Assembly (NCBI GenBank): GCA_946480605.1
Contig: CAMLKW010000001.1
Location: 1 to 64,000 of the forward strand
Reading direction: 5' to 3'
DNA from: an uncultured Roseateles sp.
GTDB lineage: Bacteria > Pseudomonadota > Gammaproteobacteria > Burkholderiales > Burkholderiaceae
Length of the DNA: 64,000 bases
In this document: in pieces, positions 42,811-51,993 of the stretch
Numbering within the stretch: the first letter of the stretch is position 1
Layout: each line of letters begins with the position of its first letter
Made by a program: the position numbers and the translations under genes
Notes under the pieces: generated by a model
Database searches by the model: none
Told to the model about the DNA's origin: nothing
What the model saw: the letters and a program-made list of their open reading frames with translations, nothing else

Positions 42811-44135
42811 AGCGCCTGTTGATCTGCCTCTCGGCCGCATTGCTCGCAGCCTGTGGCCCCAGCGCCAAGGATCCGGCCAAGACCGAGATCACGCTGATGC
42901 GTTTCTTCGGCAGCTGCGAGTCGCAGTTCGGCCAGGTGAACAAGGCCTCCGAGGGCGTGGGCGAATGCGGCATCGTGACCACGCTGGTCAACGAGTTCAA
43001 CGCGACCCACCCCGACATCGTCGTTCGCACGCAGATCGGCGAGTGGGGTCCGTACTACGACCAGCTCACCGCCCGCCTGGTGTCCAAGGACATCCCGACC
43101 GTGGCCGTCATGCACGAGTCCGCCCTGGGCGACTACGTGCGCCGCAAGCTGGTACTGCCGCTGGACGCCGACTTCGCGCGCGTCGGCGTGCCCGTGGACG
43201 ACTTCACCGAGCATGCACGCAAGGGCACCACGTTCAACGGCCAGACCTACGCACTGCCCTTCGACACCTGGGCCTGGCTGTGGCACATCAACACGACGCT
43301 GATGAAGCAGGCCGGCCTGCTGGGTGCCGATGACCAGCCGGTGCTGCCGCGCTCGCCCGAAGAGCTGCTCGCGCAGGCGCGGCAGTTCAGGCAGAAGACG
43401 GGCAAGCCCCTCTTCGCCTGGGCCGTGGCCAACGAGACCGCCGCCAACAACCGCACCTTCCAGTCGCTGATCGCGCAGCAGGACGCCAAGCTGTTCTCCG
43501 AGGACGGCAAGCGCATCAACATGCAGCAACCGGCGGTCGTCAACGCGCTGACGCTGATGCAGACGCTCTACAAGGAAGGCCACGTGCGGCCCAACCTCGA
43601 CTACGCCGCCGCCAACCAGGCCTTCCTGAACGGCCAGGCCGGCGTCGTCGTCGTGGGCACCTGGACCATCGACCAGTTCCTGCGCGAATCGCAGAAGCCC
43701 GACTCGCCGTTGAAAGGCGGCTATGCGGTGCGGCCGTTCGCGCAGCTGTATGCCAAGCCTGCGGTGTTCGCCGACGGCCACTCGTGGGCGCTGTTCAAGG
43801 GCGGAGCTACCGACGCCAAAGGCCACGAGGCGGCCGTGAAGTTCCTGAAGTTCGTCTGGGACCGCAGCGCCGAATGGTCGCGCACGGGCCACCTGCCGGT
43901 CAGCAAGACCGTGGCGCAGAGCGACGCCTTCCGGTCCTTGCCGCAACGCGAGTCGCTGGCCGAGATCACGACCACCGGCGCGTCCATGCCCGGCAACGTG
44001 CCCACCCAACGCAACATCGAGCTGCTGATCGGCGAGGACGTGGCCAACCTGCTGCTGTCGGGCAAGCCCGTCGCCGAGGTGCAGGCCAGCGTCGAGAAGC
44101 GCGTCAACAAGGCCTTGCAGAAAGCACGTCGATGA
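42807..44135 (+). CDS. Sugar ABC importer substrate-binding lipoprotein (CUT1)
   Basis: A 442-residue protein starting MKRLLICLSAALLAACG, a lipoprotein signal with the modified Cys at about 16. It is an extracellular solute-binding protein family 1 member: FNATHPDIVVRTQIGEWGPY, GQTYALPFDTWAWLWHINTT, EELLAQARQFRQKTGKPL and GYAVRPFAQL. It should be tethered in the periplasm and deliver sugar to the two preceding permeases. FGSCESQFGQ near the N-terminus has an extra Cys that could pair with Cys in GVGECG. It is followed by arabinofuranosidase genes, so arabino-oligosaccharide is the likely ligand (inference). Confidence 0.92.
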   Translation: MKRLLICLSAALLAACGPSAKDPAKTEITLMRFFGSCESQFGQVNKASEGVGECGIVTTLVNEFNATHPDIVVRTQIGEWGPYYDQLTARLVSKDIPTVAVMHESALGDYVRRKLVLPLDADFARVGVPVDDFTEHARKGTTFNGQTYALPFDTWAWLWHINTTLMKQAGLLGADDQPVLPRSPEELLAQARQFRQKTGKPLFAWAVANETAANNRTFQSLIAQQDAKLFSEDGKRINMQQPAVVNALTLMQTLYKEGHVRPNLDYAAANQAFLNGQAGVVVVGTWTIDQFLRESQKPDSPLKGGYAVRPFAQLYAKPAVFADGHSWALFKGGATDAKGHEAAVKFLKFVWDRSAEWSRTGHLPVSKTVAQSDAFRSLPQRESLAEITTTGASMPGNVPTQRNIELLIGEDVANLLLSGKPVAEVQASVEKRVNKALQKARR

Positions 44136-45658
44136 GCTTCAAAGCCAGCCTCACCGTCGACCGCGATTTCAAAATCGCGCCGCTGGACCGCCGCCTGTTC
44201 GGCGTCTTCGTCGAGCACCTCGGCCGATGCGTCTACTTGGGGCTCCACGAACCCGGCCACCCGACCGCGGACGAACACGGCTTCCGTGGCGACGTGGCCG
44301 AGCTGACCAAGGAGCTGGGCGCCACCATCGTGCGCTACCCCGGCGGCAACTTCATGTCGGGCTACAACTGGGAAGACGGCGTCGGGCCGAAGGACCAGCG
44401 CCCGCGCCGCCTGGACCTGGCCTGGTTCTCCACCGAGACCAACCAGGTCGGCACGCACGAGTTCATGGCCTGGTGCAGGAAGGTCGGCATCGAGCCGATG
44501 TTCGGCGTCAACCTCGGCACGCGCGGCCCGGACGAGGCGCGGCACTACCTCGAATACTGCAACCATCCCGGCGGCACGGCACTGTCGGACCTGCGCCGCA
44601 GTCACGGCGCCGAAGAGCCGCTGGGCATCAAGTTCTGGTGCCTGGGCAACGAGATGGACGGCCCCTGGCAGATCTGCCAGAAGACGCCCGACGAGTACGG
44701 CCGCATCGCCAAGGAAACCGCGAAGCTCATGCGCTGGGTGGACCCGACCATCGAGCTGGCCGCCTGCGGCTCGTCGGCCTACGACATGCCCACCTACGGC
44801 GTGTGGGAAGACCGCGTGCTGGAGCACTGCTTCGAGTTCGTGGACTACCTGTCGCTGCACAGCTACTTCGTGAAGCCCCCGGCGGACACCTCCACCGAGA
44901 GCTTCTTCGCGCAGATCGAAACGAACGCGCGCTACATCGAAGACACGGTGGCGATTGCCGATGCGGTCGCCACGCGCAAGCGCTCCACCAAGCGGCTGAA
45001 GCTGTCCTTCGACGAGTGGAACGTCTGGTACCGCGCCCGCCATGGCGAGCACCTCAAGCAGGCCGGATGGCCCGAGGCGCCGCGGCTGCTGGAAGAGGTC
45101 TACACGGCCGAGGATGCGCTGCTCATCGGCGGCATGCTGACGATGTTCATGAACCATGCGGACCGGCTCAAGGTGGCCTGCATGGCGCAGCTGTGCAACG
45201 TCATCGCACCCATCATGACCGAGCCCGGCGGGGCGGCGTGGCGGCAGACGATCTTCCATCCCTTCGCGCAGGCCGCAAAGTGGGCGCATGGCGAGGTACT
45301 GCGGCCCGTGCTGAAGTCGCCCGGCTACCCGCATGCGAAGCACGGCGAGCTGCCCTATCTGTGCGCCAGCGTCGTGGACGATGCGGCCACGGGCCAGACG
45401 GCCGTGTTCCTGCTGAACCGCCACCTCACCGACGAGATGGAGCTGTCCATCACGCTGCGCGGCTTGGGGATGGACCGCGAGCTGGTGCTGGCCGAGCAAC
45501 TGCATTCGGCCGACCTGAACGCCACCAACACCGCCGACGCACCCGACCGCGTCGTGCCTCAAGCCTTGAACAGCACCTCCGTTGCCGACGAGCGACTGAG
45601 CGTGAAGCTCAAGCCCGCCTCCTGGAACGTCATCGTCACGAAAGCCGTCCGCGCATGA
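44132..45658 (+). CDS. GH51 alpha-L-arabinofuranosidase (intracellular)
   Basis: A 508-residue protein, normal length for GH51, with no signal peptide. Motifs are LFGVFVEHLGRCVYLGL, RYPGGNFMSGYNWEDGVGP, KFWCLGNEMDGPW with acid/base Glu at about 174, and LKLSFDEWNVWY with nucleophile Glu at about 295. These define GH51, which releases terminal alpha-L-arabinofuranose with retention. The C-terminal 150 residues form the usual beta-sandwich. In this operon it would digest imported arabino-oligosaccharides in the cytosol. It overlaps both neighbours by four bases. Confidence 0.96.
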   Translation: MSFKASLTVDRDFKIAPLDRRLFGVFVEHLGRCVYLGLHEPGHPTADEHGFRGDVAELTKELGATIVRYPGGNFMSGYNWEDGVGPKDQRPRRLDLAWFSTETNQVGTHEFMAWCRKVGIEPMFGVNLGTRGPDEARHYLEYCNHPGGTALSDLRRSHGAEEPLGIKFWCLGNEMDGPWQICQKTPDEYGRIAKETAKLMRWVDPTIELAACGSSAYDMPTYGVWEDRVLEHCFEFVDYLSLHSYFVKPPADTSTESFFAQIETNARYIEDTVAIADAVATRKRSTKRLKLSFDEWNVWYRARHGEHLKQAGWPEAPRLLEEVYTAEDALLIGGMLTMFMNHADRLKVACMAQLCNVIAPIMTEPGGAAWRQTIFHPFAQAAKWAHGEVLRPVLKSPGYPHAKHGELPYLCASVVDDAATGQTAVFLLNRHLTDEMELSITLRGLGMDRELVLAEQLHSADLNATNTADAPDRVVPQALNSTSVADERLSVKLKPASWNVIVTKAVRA

Positions 45659-46596
45659 CCAGCTGGACCAATCCCCTCATCCCGCAACGCGCCGACCCGC
45701 ACCTGAGCCGGGTCGATGGCCGCTACTGGTTCACCGCCTCGGTGCCCAGCTATGACGCCATCGAGATCCGCGCCGCCGACAGCATCGCCGGCCTCGCCAC
45801 CGCGCCGACCCAGGTGATCTGGCGCAAGCATGACAGCGGCCCCATGAGCTTCCACGTCTGGGCGCCGGAGCTGCACCGCATAGCCGGCCGCTGGTACGTC
45901 TACTTCGCCGCTGCTGAGCGCGACGACATCTGGAAGCTGCGCATGTATGTCCTCGAATGCGAAGGCGCAGACCCGCTGAGCGACAACTGGATCGAGCGCG
46001 GCCAGATCGTGACGCCCGAGCAGGGCTTCTCGCTGGACGCGACTCCCTTCGAGCACAACGGCAAACGCTTGCTCTGCTGGGCACAGAAGAGCCCGCCGGC
46101 GGAGAGCAACCTCTACATCGCCGAGATGGCCAACCCCTGGACCCTGAAGACCGAGCCGGTCGTCATCACGCGCCCGGACCTGGCCTGGGAGCGCATCGGT
46201 TTCTGCGTCAACGAGGGCCCGGCCCTGCTGAAGCGCAATGGCCGCGTCTTCATCGCCTACTCCGCCGCGGCCACCGACGCCAACTACTGCATGGGCCTGC
46301 TGTGGGCCGACGAGAACGCCGACCTGCTCGACGCCGCGAGCTGGCACAAGTCGCCCACGCCGGTATTCACGACGGACGAATCGGTGAGCCAGTTCGGCCC
46401 CGGCCACAACAGCTTCACGACGACGCCCGACGGCCAGACCGACCTGCTGGTCTATCACGCGCGCAACTACCGCGACATCGTCGGCGACCCGCTCAACGAT
46501 CCCAACCGCCATGCGCGCGTGCAGGCCTTCGGCTGGCGCGACGACGGCTTCCCCGACTTCGGCACACCCGTCGCCGACGGTCCTTACTCCACCTGA
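45655..46596 (+). CDS. GH43 exo-arabinofuranosidase-like enzyme (intracellular)
   Basis: A 313-residue protein without a signal peptide. GH43 catalytic residues are visible: base Asp in QRADPHLSRVDGRYWFT, second Asp in FSLDATPFEHNGK, acid Glu in VNEGPALLKRNGRVFIAYS. The start NPLIPQRADPHLSRVDG and SFHVWAPELHRIAGRWYVYF resemble subfamily 26 exo-1,5-alpha-L-arabinofuranosidases. It would work next to GH51 on linear arabino-oligosaccharides in the cytosol. The gene overlaps GH51 by four bases. Confidence 0.9.
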   Translation: MTSWTNPLIPQRADPHLSRVDGRYWFTASVPSYDAIEIRAADSIAGLATAPTQVIWRKHDSGPMSFHVWAPELHRIAGRWYVYFAAAERDDIWKLRMYVLECEGADPLSDNWIERGQIVTPEQGFSLDATPFEHNGKRLLCWAQKSPPAESNLYIAEMANPWTLKTEPVVITRPDLAWERIGFCVNEGPALLKRNGRVFIAYSAAATDANYCMGLLWADENADLLDAASWHKSPTPVFTTDESVSQFGPGHNSFTTTPDGQTDLLVYHARNYRDIVGDPLNDPNRHARVQAFGWRDDGFPDFGTPVADGPYST

Positions 46597-46603
46597 GACA
46601 ACC

Positions 46604-48499
46604 ATGCGCCTCATCGCTTCGCTTCTGCTCGCCCTGCCCGCCCTGGCCCAAGCCCTGGGCAGCCCCGACGGGCAAATCCAGGTCGACGTCTCGGTCAATG
46701 CCCAGCAGCAACTGGTCTACACGGTGCAGCGCGCCGGCCAGCCGGTGCTGCTGGCCTCGCGGCTGGGCCTGGTGCTGGAACAGGGCGACTACGCCAACGG
46801 GTTGAAACTCGTGGCGACCTCGCCCGTCAAGGCCCACCGCGAGCAGTACACGCTGGCTGCGGGCAAGAAGAGCCGCGTGGACTACCGCGCCAACGAGCAG
46901 GCCTTCACCGTGGCCAACGCGGCCGGCCAGAAGTTGACCGTCACGCTGCGCGCCTCCAACGACGGCCTGGCGCTGCGCTACACGGTGGACGGCGCGGGCA
47001 AGAAGACCTTCAAGGACGAGCTGACCAGCTTCGCCTTCCCCACCGACGCCCGTGCGTGGCTGCAACCCATGTCCGTCGCCAAGACGGGCTATGCACGCAC
47101 CAACCCGTCTTATGAAGAGCACTACCAGGCCGACATCCCCGTCGGCACGAAGGCGCCCTCGCACGCGGGCTGGGTCTTCCCCGCACTGTTCCGCGCCGGT
47201 GTCAGCTGGGTGGCGTTGACCGAGGCCGGCATGGACGGCCGCTTCCACGCGTCGCGGCTGGCCAGCGACTCGACCGGCGGCACCTACCGCATCGGCCTGC
47301 CCGAGCCCAGCGAGGTCTTCACCGGCGGCCATCTGCTGGCCGATGTGGACGGGCCGCTGACCACGCCCTGGCGCGTGCTCGCCATCGGCTCGCTGAAGAC
47401 GGTCATGGAGTCGACGCTCGGCACCGATCTCGCCGCGCCCGCGGTCGCCTTCGACAAGAAAAGGCTGCAGCCCGGCCATGCGTCCTGGAGCTGGGCCATC
47501 CTGAAGGACGACGCGACCGTCTTCGACGTGCAGAAGCGCTTCGTCGACTACGCCGCCGACATGCGCTGGAACTACACGCTGGTGGATGCCTACTGGGACA
47601 AGAAGATCGGCGACGCCAAGATGAAGGAGCTGGCCGACTACGCCAAGACCAGGAGCGTCGGCATCCTGGCCTGGTACAACTCCTCGGGCGCCTGGAACGA
47701 CACCGACATGAGCCCCAAGAGCGCGCTGCTGAACCCGGCCGACCGCGCCAAGGAGTTCGCCCGCATGAAAGCCATCGGCGTGAAGGGCCTGAAGGTGGAC
47801 TTCTTCGGCGGTGACGGCGCTTCGATGATGGCCTACTACGTGGACCTGCTGAAGGAGACGGCCGCCGCCGGCCTGCTGCTGAACTTCCACGGCGCCACGC
47901 TGCCGCGTGGCTGGAGCCGCACCTACCCCCACCTGATGACGGTGGAGGCCGTGAAGGGTTTCGAGTTCGCCACCTTCACGCAGGGCGACCAGGACAAAGT
48001 CGCTCATCAGGCGGCCATGATCCCGTTCACGCGCAACCTGTTCGACCCCATGGACTTCACGCCCATGGTGTTCGGCGACATTCCCAAGATCAAGCGCGCG
48101 ACGCGCAACGGCTTCGAGCTGGCGCAAAGCGTGCTGTTCCTGTCCGGCATCCAGCACTACGCCGAGACGCCCGAGGGCATGGCCACCGTGCCGGCCTACG
48201 TGAAGGGCTTCCTGCGCGAGCTGCCACGGGCCTGGGACGAGGTGCGCTTCCTGGACGGCGAGCCCGGCAAGTACGTCGTCATCGCGCGCCGCGCCGGCAA
48301 GCAGTGGTTCGTCGCCGGCCTGAACGCCGACGACACGCCGCGCGAGATCACGCTGGACCTGGGCTGGCTGGGCGCGAAGGACGGCCAGCTCATCACCGAC
48401 GGCGCCGGCCCCCGCGAGTTCAGCGAAGGCAAGCTGTCCGCCTCGGCGCCGAAGCTGACGCTGGCGCCACGCGGCGGCTTCGTCGCTCGCTTTCGCTGA
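46604..48499 (+). CDS. Exported GH97 glycosidase, retaining type
   Basis: A 631-residue protein with a signal peptide (LIASLLLALPALAQA-LGS). The N-terminal GH97 sandwich covers about 20-280, the TIM barrel 290-540 and the C-terminal domain the rest. VKGLKVDFFGGDGASMM has the Asp (about 399) in the nucleophile position of retaining alpha-galactosidases such as BtGH97b, rather than the Glu pair of inverting SusB enzymes. EAVKGFEFATF follows, and AETPEGMATVPAYVKGFLRE is a GH97 hallmark. A retaining alpha-galactosidase or alpha-L-arabinopyranosidase activity is therefore favoured. It starts 7 nt after GH43. Confidence 0.9.
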   Translation: MRLIASLLLALPALAQALGSPDGQIQVDVSVNAQQQLVYTVQRAGQPVLLASRLGLVLEQGDYANGLKLVATSPVKAHREQYTLAAGKKSRVDYRANEQAFTVANAAGQKLTVTLRASNDGLALRYTVDGAGKKTFKDELTSFAFPTDARAWLQPMSVAKTGYARTNPSYEEHYQADIPVGTKAPSHAGWVFPALFRAGVSWVALTEAGMDGRFHASRLASDSTGGTYRIGLPEPSEVFTGGHLLADVDGPLTTPWRVLAIGSLKTVMESTLGTDLAAPAVAFDKKRLQPGHASWSWAILKDDATVFDVQKRFVDYAADMRWNYTLVDAYWDKKIGDAKMKELADYAKTRSVGILAWYNSSGAWNDTDMSPKSALLNPADRAKEFARMKAIGVKGLKVDFFGGDGASMMAYYVDLLKETAAAGLLLNFHGATLPRGWSRTYPHLMTVEAVKGFEFATFTQGDQDKVAHQAAMIPFTRNLFDPMDFTPMVFGDIPKIKRATRNGFELAQSVLFLSGIQHYAETPEGMATVPAYVKGFLRELPRAWDEVRFLDGEPGKYVVIARRAGKQWFVAGLNADDTPREITLDLGWLGAKDGQLITDGAGPREFSEGKLSASAPKLTLAPRGGFVARFR

Positions 48500-48546
48500 T
48501 GGGGCCCGATGCGAGCCGACTCAAGGTATTTGGTAGCCTGCCGCCG

Positions 48547-49299
48547 ATGAGAACGCGCGCCGACCACTCCACCTACTCCGCCGAACCCGAAGGCAAGAGC
48601 CAGCACGCCCGCATCGTGCGCGACCTGGGCCTGGCCATCGTCGGAGGCGAGCTGAAGCCCGGCGACAAGCTGCCGCCCGAGGCGCAGCTGCTGGAGCGCT
48701 ACGAGATCAGCCGCCCGGTGCTGCGCGAGGCCGTGCGCGTGCTCGTCGCCAAGGGCCTGGTGGTGTCGCGCCAGCGTGCCGGCGCCAGCGTGCGCCCGCG
48801 CAACGAGTGGCACATGCTGGACCCGGACGTGCTGTACTGGCTCATCCAGGCCCAGCCGCAGCGCGACTTCGTCGGAACGCTGCTGGAGGTCCGCCGCATC
48901 TTCGAACCCGCCGCCGCCGCGCTGGCCGCCAAGGCCGCCACCGACGAGCAGCTGGTGGGCATTGCCACCGCCTACGAAGGCATGGCCGCCGCCAGGACGA
49001 CGGCCGAGCTGCTGGAGCCCGACCTCGCCTTCCACCGCCGCATCGCCGAGGCGACCGGCAACGACCTGCTGGCCTACATCGGCAACATGCTGTCGCTGGC
49101 GCTGCGCGAGTCCATCATCCTGAGCAGCCAGCTGCCCAACACGCACGAGCTTTCGCTGCCGCGCCACAAGGCCATCCTGACCGCGCTGCAGGCCCGCGAC
49201 GCGCTGGGCGCCCGCCAGGCCACGCTGGTGCAGCTGGAAGAGACCGGCGACGACATCGACACCGTGCTGGCCGCCGACGGCCGCGTGAACCTCGCCTGA
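48547..49299 (+). CDS. GntR-family regulator with FCD domain (probable locus repressor)
   Basis: A 250-residue protein from the ATG at 48547; an in-frame ATG at 48499 overlapping the GH97 stop would add 16 residues, and the choice is not certain. The HTH reads ELKPGDKLPPEAQLLERYEI and SRPVLREAVRVLVAKGLVVS, and VSRQRAGASVRPRNEWHMLD follows. The FCD effector domain (about 100-240) has DLAFHRRIAEATGN with metal-ligand His and further His in LPRHKAI. FCD regulators usually bind a sugar acid or related intermediate. Targets are probably the two TAGTCATACTTT boxes at 37.6 kb. Confidence 0.88.
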   Translation: MRTRADHSTYSAEPEGKSQHARIVRDLGLAIVGGELKPGDKLPPEAQLLERYEISRPVLREAVRVLVAKGLVVSRQRAGASVRPRNEWHMLDPDVLYWLIQAQPQRDFVGTLLEVRRIFEPAAAALAAKAATDEQLVGIATAYEGMAAARTTAELLEPDLAFHRRIAEATGNDLLAYIGNMLSLALRESIILSSQLPNTHELSLPRHKAILTALQARDALGARQATLVQLEETGDDIDTVLAADGRVNLA

Positions 49300-49313
49300 T
49301 CAAGAAGAACAAC

Positions 49314-50297
49314 ATGGCCCGCGAAGACGACGAAGACGACAACGGCGCGCTGACCGACGCCAGCCCAAACCCCAACTGGTTCCTGCGTGCGCGGCTAAAG
49401 ACGCGCCAGCTGCTGCTGCTGATCGCGCTGGACGACGAGCGCAACATCCACCGCGCCGCCGACGTGTTGTGCATGACCCAGCCGGCCGCCTCCAAGCAGT
49501 TGAAGGACCTGGAGGACATGCTGGACGTGAAGCTGTTCGAGCGCCACCCGCGCGGCATGGAGCCCACGCTGTACGGCGAGACCATGATCCGCCACGCGCG
49601 CATGGCGCTGACGTCGCTGTCGGCTGCACATGACGACATCGTCGCGCTGAAGCACGGGCTGTCGGGCCAGGTGGAGGTGGGCGTCATCATGACCCCCGCC
49701 ATGGGCCTGCTGCCGCGCGCCATCTCGCGCATCAAGCTGCAGGCGCCCAAGCTGCGCATCGGCGTGCACATGGAAAGCAGCAAGGTGCTGCTGGACATGC
49801 TGAAGCGCGGCACGCTGGACTTCATGATCGGCCGCATCCTGGAAGAGGACGCCGCTGCGGGCCTGCACTACGAGGAATTGACGGTGGAGCCCGCCTGCGC
49901 GGTGGCGCGCGTGGGGCACCCGCTGCTGAAGGCCGACAACCTGAAGCTGGCGGACCTGGCCGACCAGCCATGGATCCTGCCGCCGCCCGGGAGCGTGCTG
50001 CGGCACCGGTGGGAGCTGATGTTCCGGCGTGCCGCGCTGGAGCCGCCGTCCAATTGCGTCGATACGACGGCGTTGCTGCTGATCACGGCGTTGCTGCACC
50101 AGACGGATTCACTGCACGTGATGCCGGTGGAGGTGGCGCGGTACTACGCGTCGTTGAATGTGCTGGCCATCCTGCCCATCGAGCTGCCGTGTCACATGGA
50201 TGCGTTCGGGATCATCACGCGTGAGGGGCATCTGATGTCGCCGGGGGCGAGACAGCTGCTGCACGAAGTTCGATTGGCTGCTCGCGATTTGTACTGA
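49314..50297 (+). CDS. LysR-type regulator, GbpR-like
   Basis: A 327-residue protein starting 14 nt after the GntR gene. The HTH lies at about 25-85: LLLLIALDDERNIHRAADVL, MTQPAASKQLKDLEDMLDVK, LFERHPRGMEPTLYG. The effector domain (about 110-320) has SGQVEVGVIMTPAMGLLPRA and DFMIGRILEED. Its form is close to GbpR of Azospirillum/Agrobacterium, which controls sugar-binding protein genes in response to arabinose or galactose (family knowledge). It would be a second sensor for the locus, perhaps controlling the CUT2 operon at 53-61 kb. Repeat copy B starts 6 nt after its stop. Confidence 0.88.
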   Translation: MAREDDEDDNGALTDASPNPNWFLRARLKTRQLLLLIALDDERNIHRAADVLCMTQPAASKQLKDLEDMLDVKLFERHPRGMEPTLYGETMIRHARMALTSLSAAHDDIVALKHGLSGQVEVGVIMTPAMGLLPRAISRIKLQAPKLRIGVHMESSKVLLDMLKRGTLDFMIGRILEEDAAAGLHYEELTVEPACAVARVGHPLLKADNLKLADLADQPWILPPPGSVLRHRWELMFRRAALEPPSNCVDTTALLLITALLHQTDSLHVMPVEVARYYASLNVLAILPIELPCHMDAFGIITREGHLMSPGARQLLHEVRLAARDLY

Positions 50298-50303
50298 GCT
50301 TCG

Positions 50304-50610
50304 TTGGTTGCTTTTGCGGAGTGTGCGCGTGCTCCCTGCATTGCCGGGAGTCCGTCCCGGCGGCCGGGTAACTTTCTTCTGCGGGGCCAGAAGAAAGTCA
50401 CCAAAGAAGAGGCCCTGAACCGCACACGAGCGCGGAGCCGCCCAGAGCGGCGCGCGAAAACAACCAGCGGCGTTGCGCCCAGACGCGAGCCGCTGCGCTC
50501 TCGCCGCTGTCCTAGTGACGAGCGTCACTTATCGCCGCTTCAGACCGGTTAACGCCGGCTGCACGCCGGGCTTACGAGGAGTGCGAAGACAGCGTCGCTC
50601 GGGCGACGCG
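50304..50610 (-). repeat. Long hairpin repeat, copy B
   Basis: Inverted relative to copy A. Contains ACTTTCTTCTG/CAGAAGAAAGT at 50371-50398, the AAGAGGCCCTGAACCGCACA segment, GCGAGCCGCTGCGCTCTCGC and AACGCCGGCTGCACGCCGGG, ending in GCGTCGCTCGGGCGACGCG. An 82-codon frame (50304-50552, TTG start, TAA stop) crosses it on the + strand and is matched in copies C and D. It fills the space between the LysR gene and the convergent glyoxalase-like gene. Confidence 0.85.
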
Positions 50611-50622
50611 TTCAGTTGGCGC

Positions 50623-50991
50623 TCAGGTGCTGACTGCGTTCGTGAACGTCAGGCGGTTGCCGAACGGGTCGGTCACGCTCACGTCGCGCGAACCCCAGGG
50701 CGTGTCATGGATGCCGGGGCGCGAGTGGTCGTAATGTTTGGCGCTCAGCTCGGCGTGGAAAGCTTCGATGTCGCTGACGCGGATGCGCATGCCCGCGCCC
50801 GGGCAGCAGTCGCCATGGTGCTCGCTCAAATGCAGCACGCAGTCGCCACGCGACACCTGCATATACAGCGGCAGGCCGGGCTCGAAGCGGTGCTCCCAGT
50901 CGACGGTGAAGCCCAGGATGTCCACATAGAACTCGCGCGCCTTGGCCTCGTTGAAGCTGCGCAGGATGGGGGTGGTCTGGTCGAAGTGCAT
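50623..50991 (-). CDS. Glyoxalase/bleomycin-resistance (VOC) superfamily protein
   Basis: A 122-residue protein with paired beta-alpha-beta-beta-beta halves: TPILRSFNEAKAREFYVDIL, FTVDWEHRFEPGLPLYMQVS, GDCVLHLSEHHGDCC, and VTDPFGNRLTFTN. Metal-ligand candidates are the His in VLHLSEHH and the acid in the C-terminal half. DWEHRFEPGLPLYMQVSRG is typical of the small glyoxalase-like proteins often annotated as bleomycin resistance. The function is unknown; such proteins act as dioxygenases, lyases or binding proteins. It sits between repeats B and C with no clear link to sugar use. Confidence 0.85.
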   Translation of the reverse strand: MHFDQTTPILRSFNEAKAREFYVDILGFTVDWEHRFEPGLPLYMQVSRGDCVLHLSEHHGDCCPGAGMRIRVSDIEAFHAELSAKHYDHSRPGIHDTPWGSRDVSVTDPFGNRLTFTNAVST

Positions 50992-51026
50992 GCCCCAGTG
51001 TGCCGGCTCGGCATCGTGGGTTCGCG

Positions 51027-51329
51027 TCAGTCGTCCTCAGGGCTGACGAAGACCGCCCGGAAGGCCTCGGCGAACTCGCGTGACGCGCTGAAGGTCAGCG
51101 TGACGGTGATCCAGCCGCCGGCCTCGTGCTGGATCAGCAGTTCATGGTCCCAGTCGTTGCCGTCTTCCACGGAGCCTTGCCGGTCGCCGTAGTTTGTCTG
51201 CGCCCAGGCCAGTACTTGATCCACCTCGGCCATCACGGCCGCATGCTCGGCCTCGCGGGTGGAGGCCATGGCTTCCAGCGTGAGGATGTCGTCGGAGCTG
51301 TCGGTGAGGGCTAAGGTGAGATGGCGCAT
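51027..51329 (-). CDS. Small acidic protein of unknown function
   Basis: A 100-residue cytosolic protein. It is strongly acidic (TDSSDDILTLEAMA, SVEDGNDWDHELLIQHEAGG, final SPEDD) with alternating helix and strand. No Cys, no signal and no motif I recognise are present. WITVTLTFSASREFAEAFRA suggests an alpha-beta fold. It lies 35 nt upstream of the VOC gene in the same direction and may be co-transcribed with it. The Shine-Dalgarno is unconvincing, but codon use is like its neighbours. Confidence 0.6.
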   Translation of the reverse strand: MRHLTLALTDSSDDILTLEAMASTREAEHAAVMAEVDQVLAWAQTNYGDRQGSVEDGNDWDHELLIQHEAGGWITVTLTFSASREFAEAFRAVFVSPEDD

Positions 51330-51372
51330 GGGGTGAAGCGTAAGCGGGCCGGCGCTTGGGGGTCAGCTTGGC

Positions 51373-51679
51373 TTGGATGCTTTTTCGGGGAGCGCTGCTG
51401 ATCGAGAGATTGCCGGGAGTCCCGCCCGGCGGCGGGGTAACTTTCTTCTGTCTTGCCAGAAGAAAGTCACCAAAGAAGAGGCGCTGAACCGCACACGAGC
51501 ATCACGGCGCCATGACCGGCGCGCGAAAACAGCCTACGGTGAGGCGCCCCGACGCGAGCCGCTGCGCTCTCGCGGCTGTCCCTATGACGAGCACCACCTA
51601 TCGCCCCTTCACGCCGCTTAACGCCGGCTGCACGCCGGGCTCACCAGGAATACCAAGTCAGCGTCGCTCGGGCGACGCG
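51373..51679 (-). repeat. Long hairpin repeat, copy C
   Basis: Same orientation as copy B. Hairpin ACTTTCTTCTG/CAGAAGAAAGT is at 51440-51467. It matches the inverted copy D from TTGGATGC at one end, through CTGCTGATCGAGAGATTGCC, to GCGTCGCTCGGGCGACGCG at the other. An 82-codon frame (51373-51621) is kept. Copies C and D therefore form a long inverted repeat about 490 bp apart. Confidence 0.88.
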
Positions 51680-51718
51680 AGGTGGTGTCCGCAAACTCGG
51701 CACCTGCATCGAAGAATC

Positions 51719-51750
51719 GTTGGGGTTCACCGCGCCCAACCCCGCCTATG
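51719..51750 (+). repeat. Degenerate GTTGGGGT hairpin repeat
   Basis: GTTGGGGTTCACCGCGCCCAAC (51719-51740) resembles the unit at 40741-40772, but only GTTGGG/CCCAAC still pairs. As at copy A, it lies just outside the GGGCGACGCG end of a long hairpin repeat. Confidence 0.45.
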
Positions 51751-51753
51751 TGC

Positions 51754-51993
51754 TTACTGCCCGTGCACAAACAAAGCTAGGGTCGCCACAATGCGCGGCA
51801 GTCGCATGATGAGCAAGGCAGCTAGCTTGATAGCTGGCCCATCGTTTCTGAAGTGGTCCAACACAGTTGCAGCCGTGTCGCGTCCTTTTGGTAGGCCGGC
51901 ACCGTAGCCGGCAACGCCACGAGTGACTTGACGGGAGATGGGCTTACGGGGTTTGACGCTGTCTTTATGGCGAGTGATTACCGAATCTTTCAT
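51754..51993 (-). CDS. Possible small basic protein between inverted repeats
   Basis: A 79-residue frame from an ATG at 51993 (an ATG at 51999 is also possible) starting MKDSVITRHKDSVKPRKPIS. It is basic in its first half, then GKGRDTAATV-like and hydrophobic near the end (IKLAALLIMRLPRIVATLAL). Local GC is clearly lower than in neighbouring genes, which with its position between repeats C and D suggests transfer. I do not recognise a family. Only a weak GCGGA ribosome site is present. From 51751 to 52173 nothing else is recognised. Confidence 0.35.
   Translation of the reverse strand: MKDSVITRHKDSVKPRKPISRQVTRGVAGYGAGLPKGRDTAATVLDHFRNDGPAIKLAALLIMRLPRIVATLALFVHGQ

Noticed and set aside
50304..50552. 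82-codon frames in repeats as real genes (also 51373-51621 and 52482-52234)
   Set aside because: They lie wholly in a dispersed structured repeat, have TTG starts and no ribosome site, and copy A breaks the frame; kept only as a finding.
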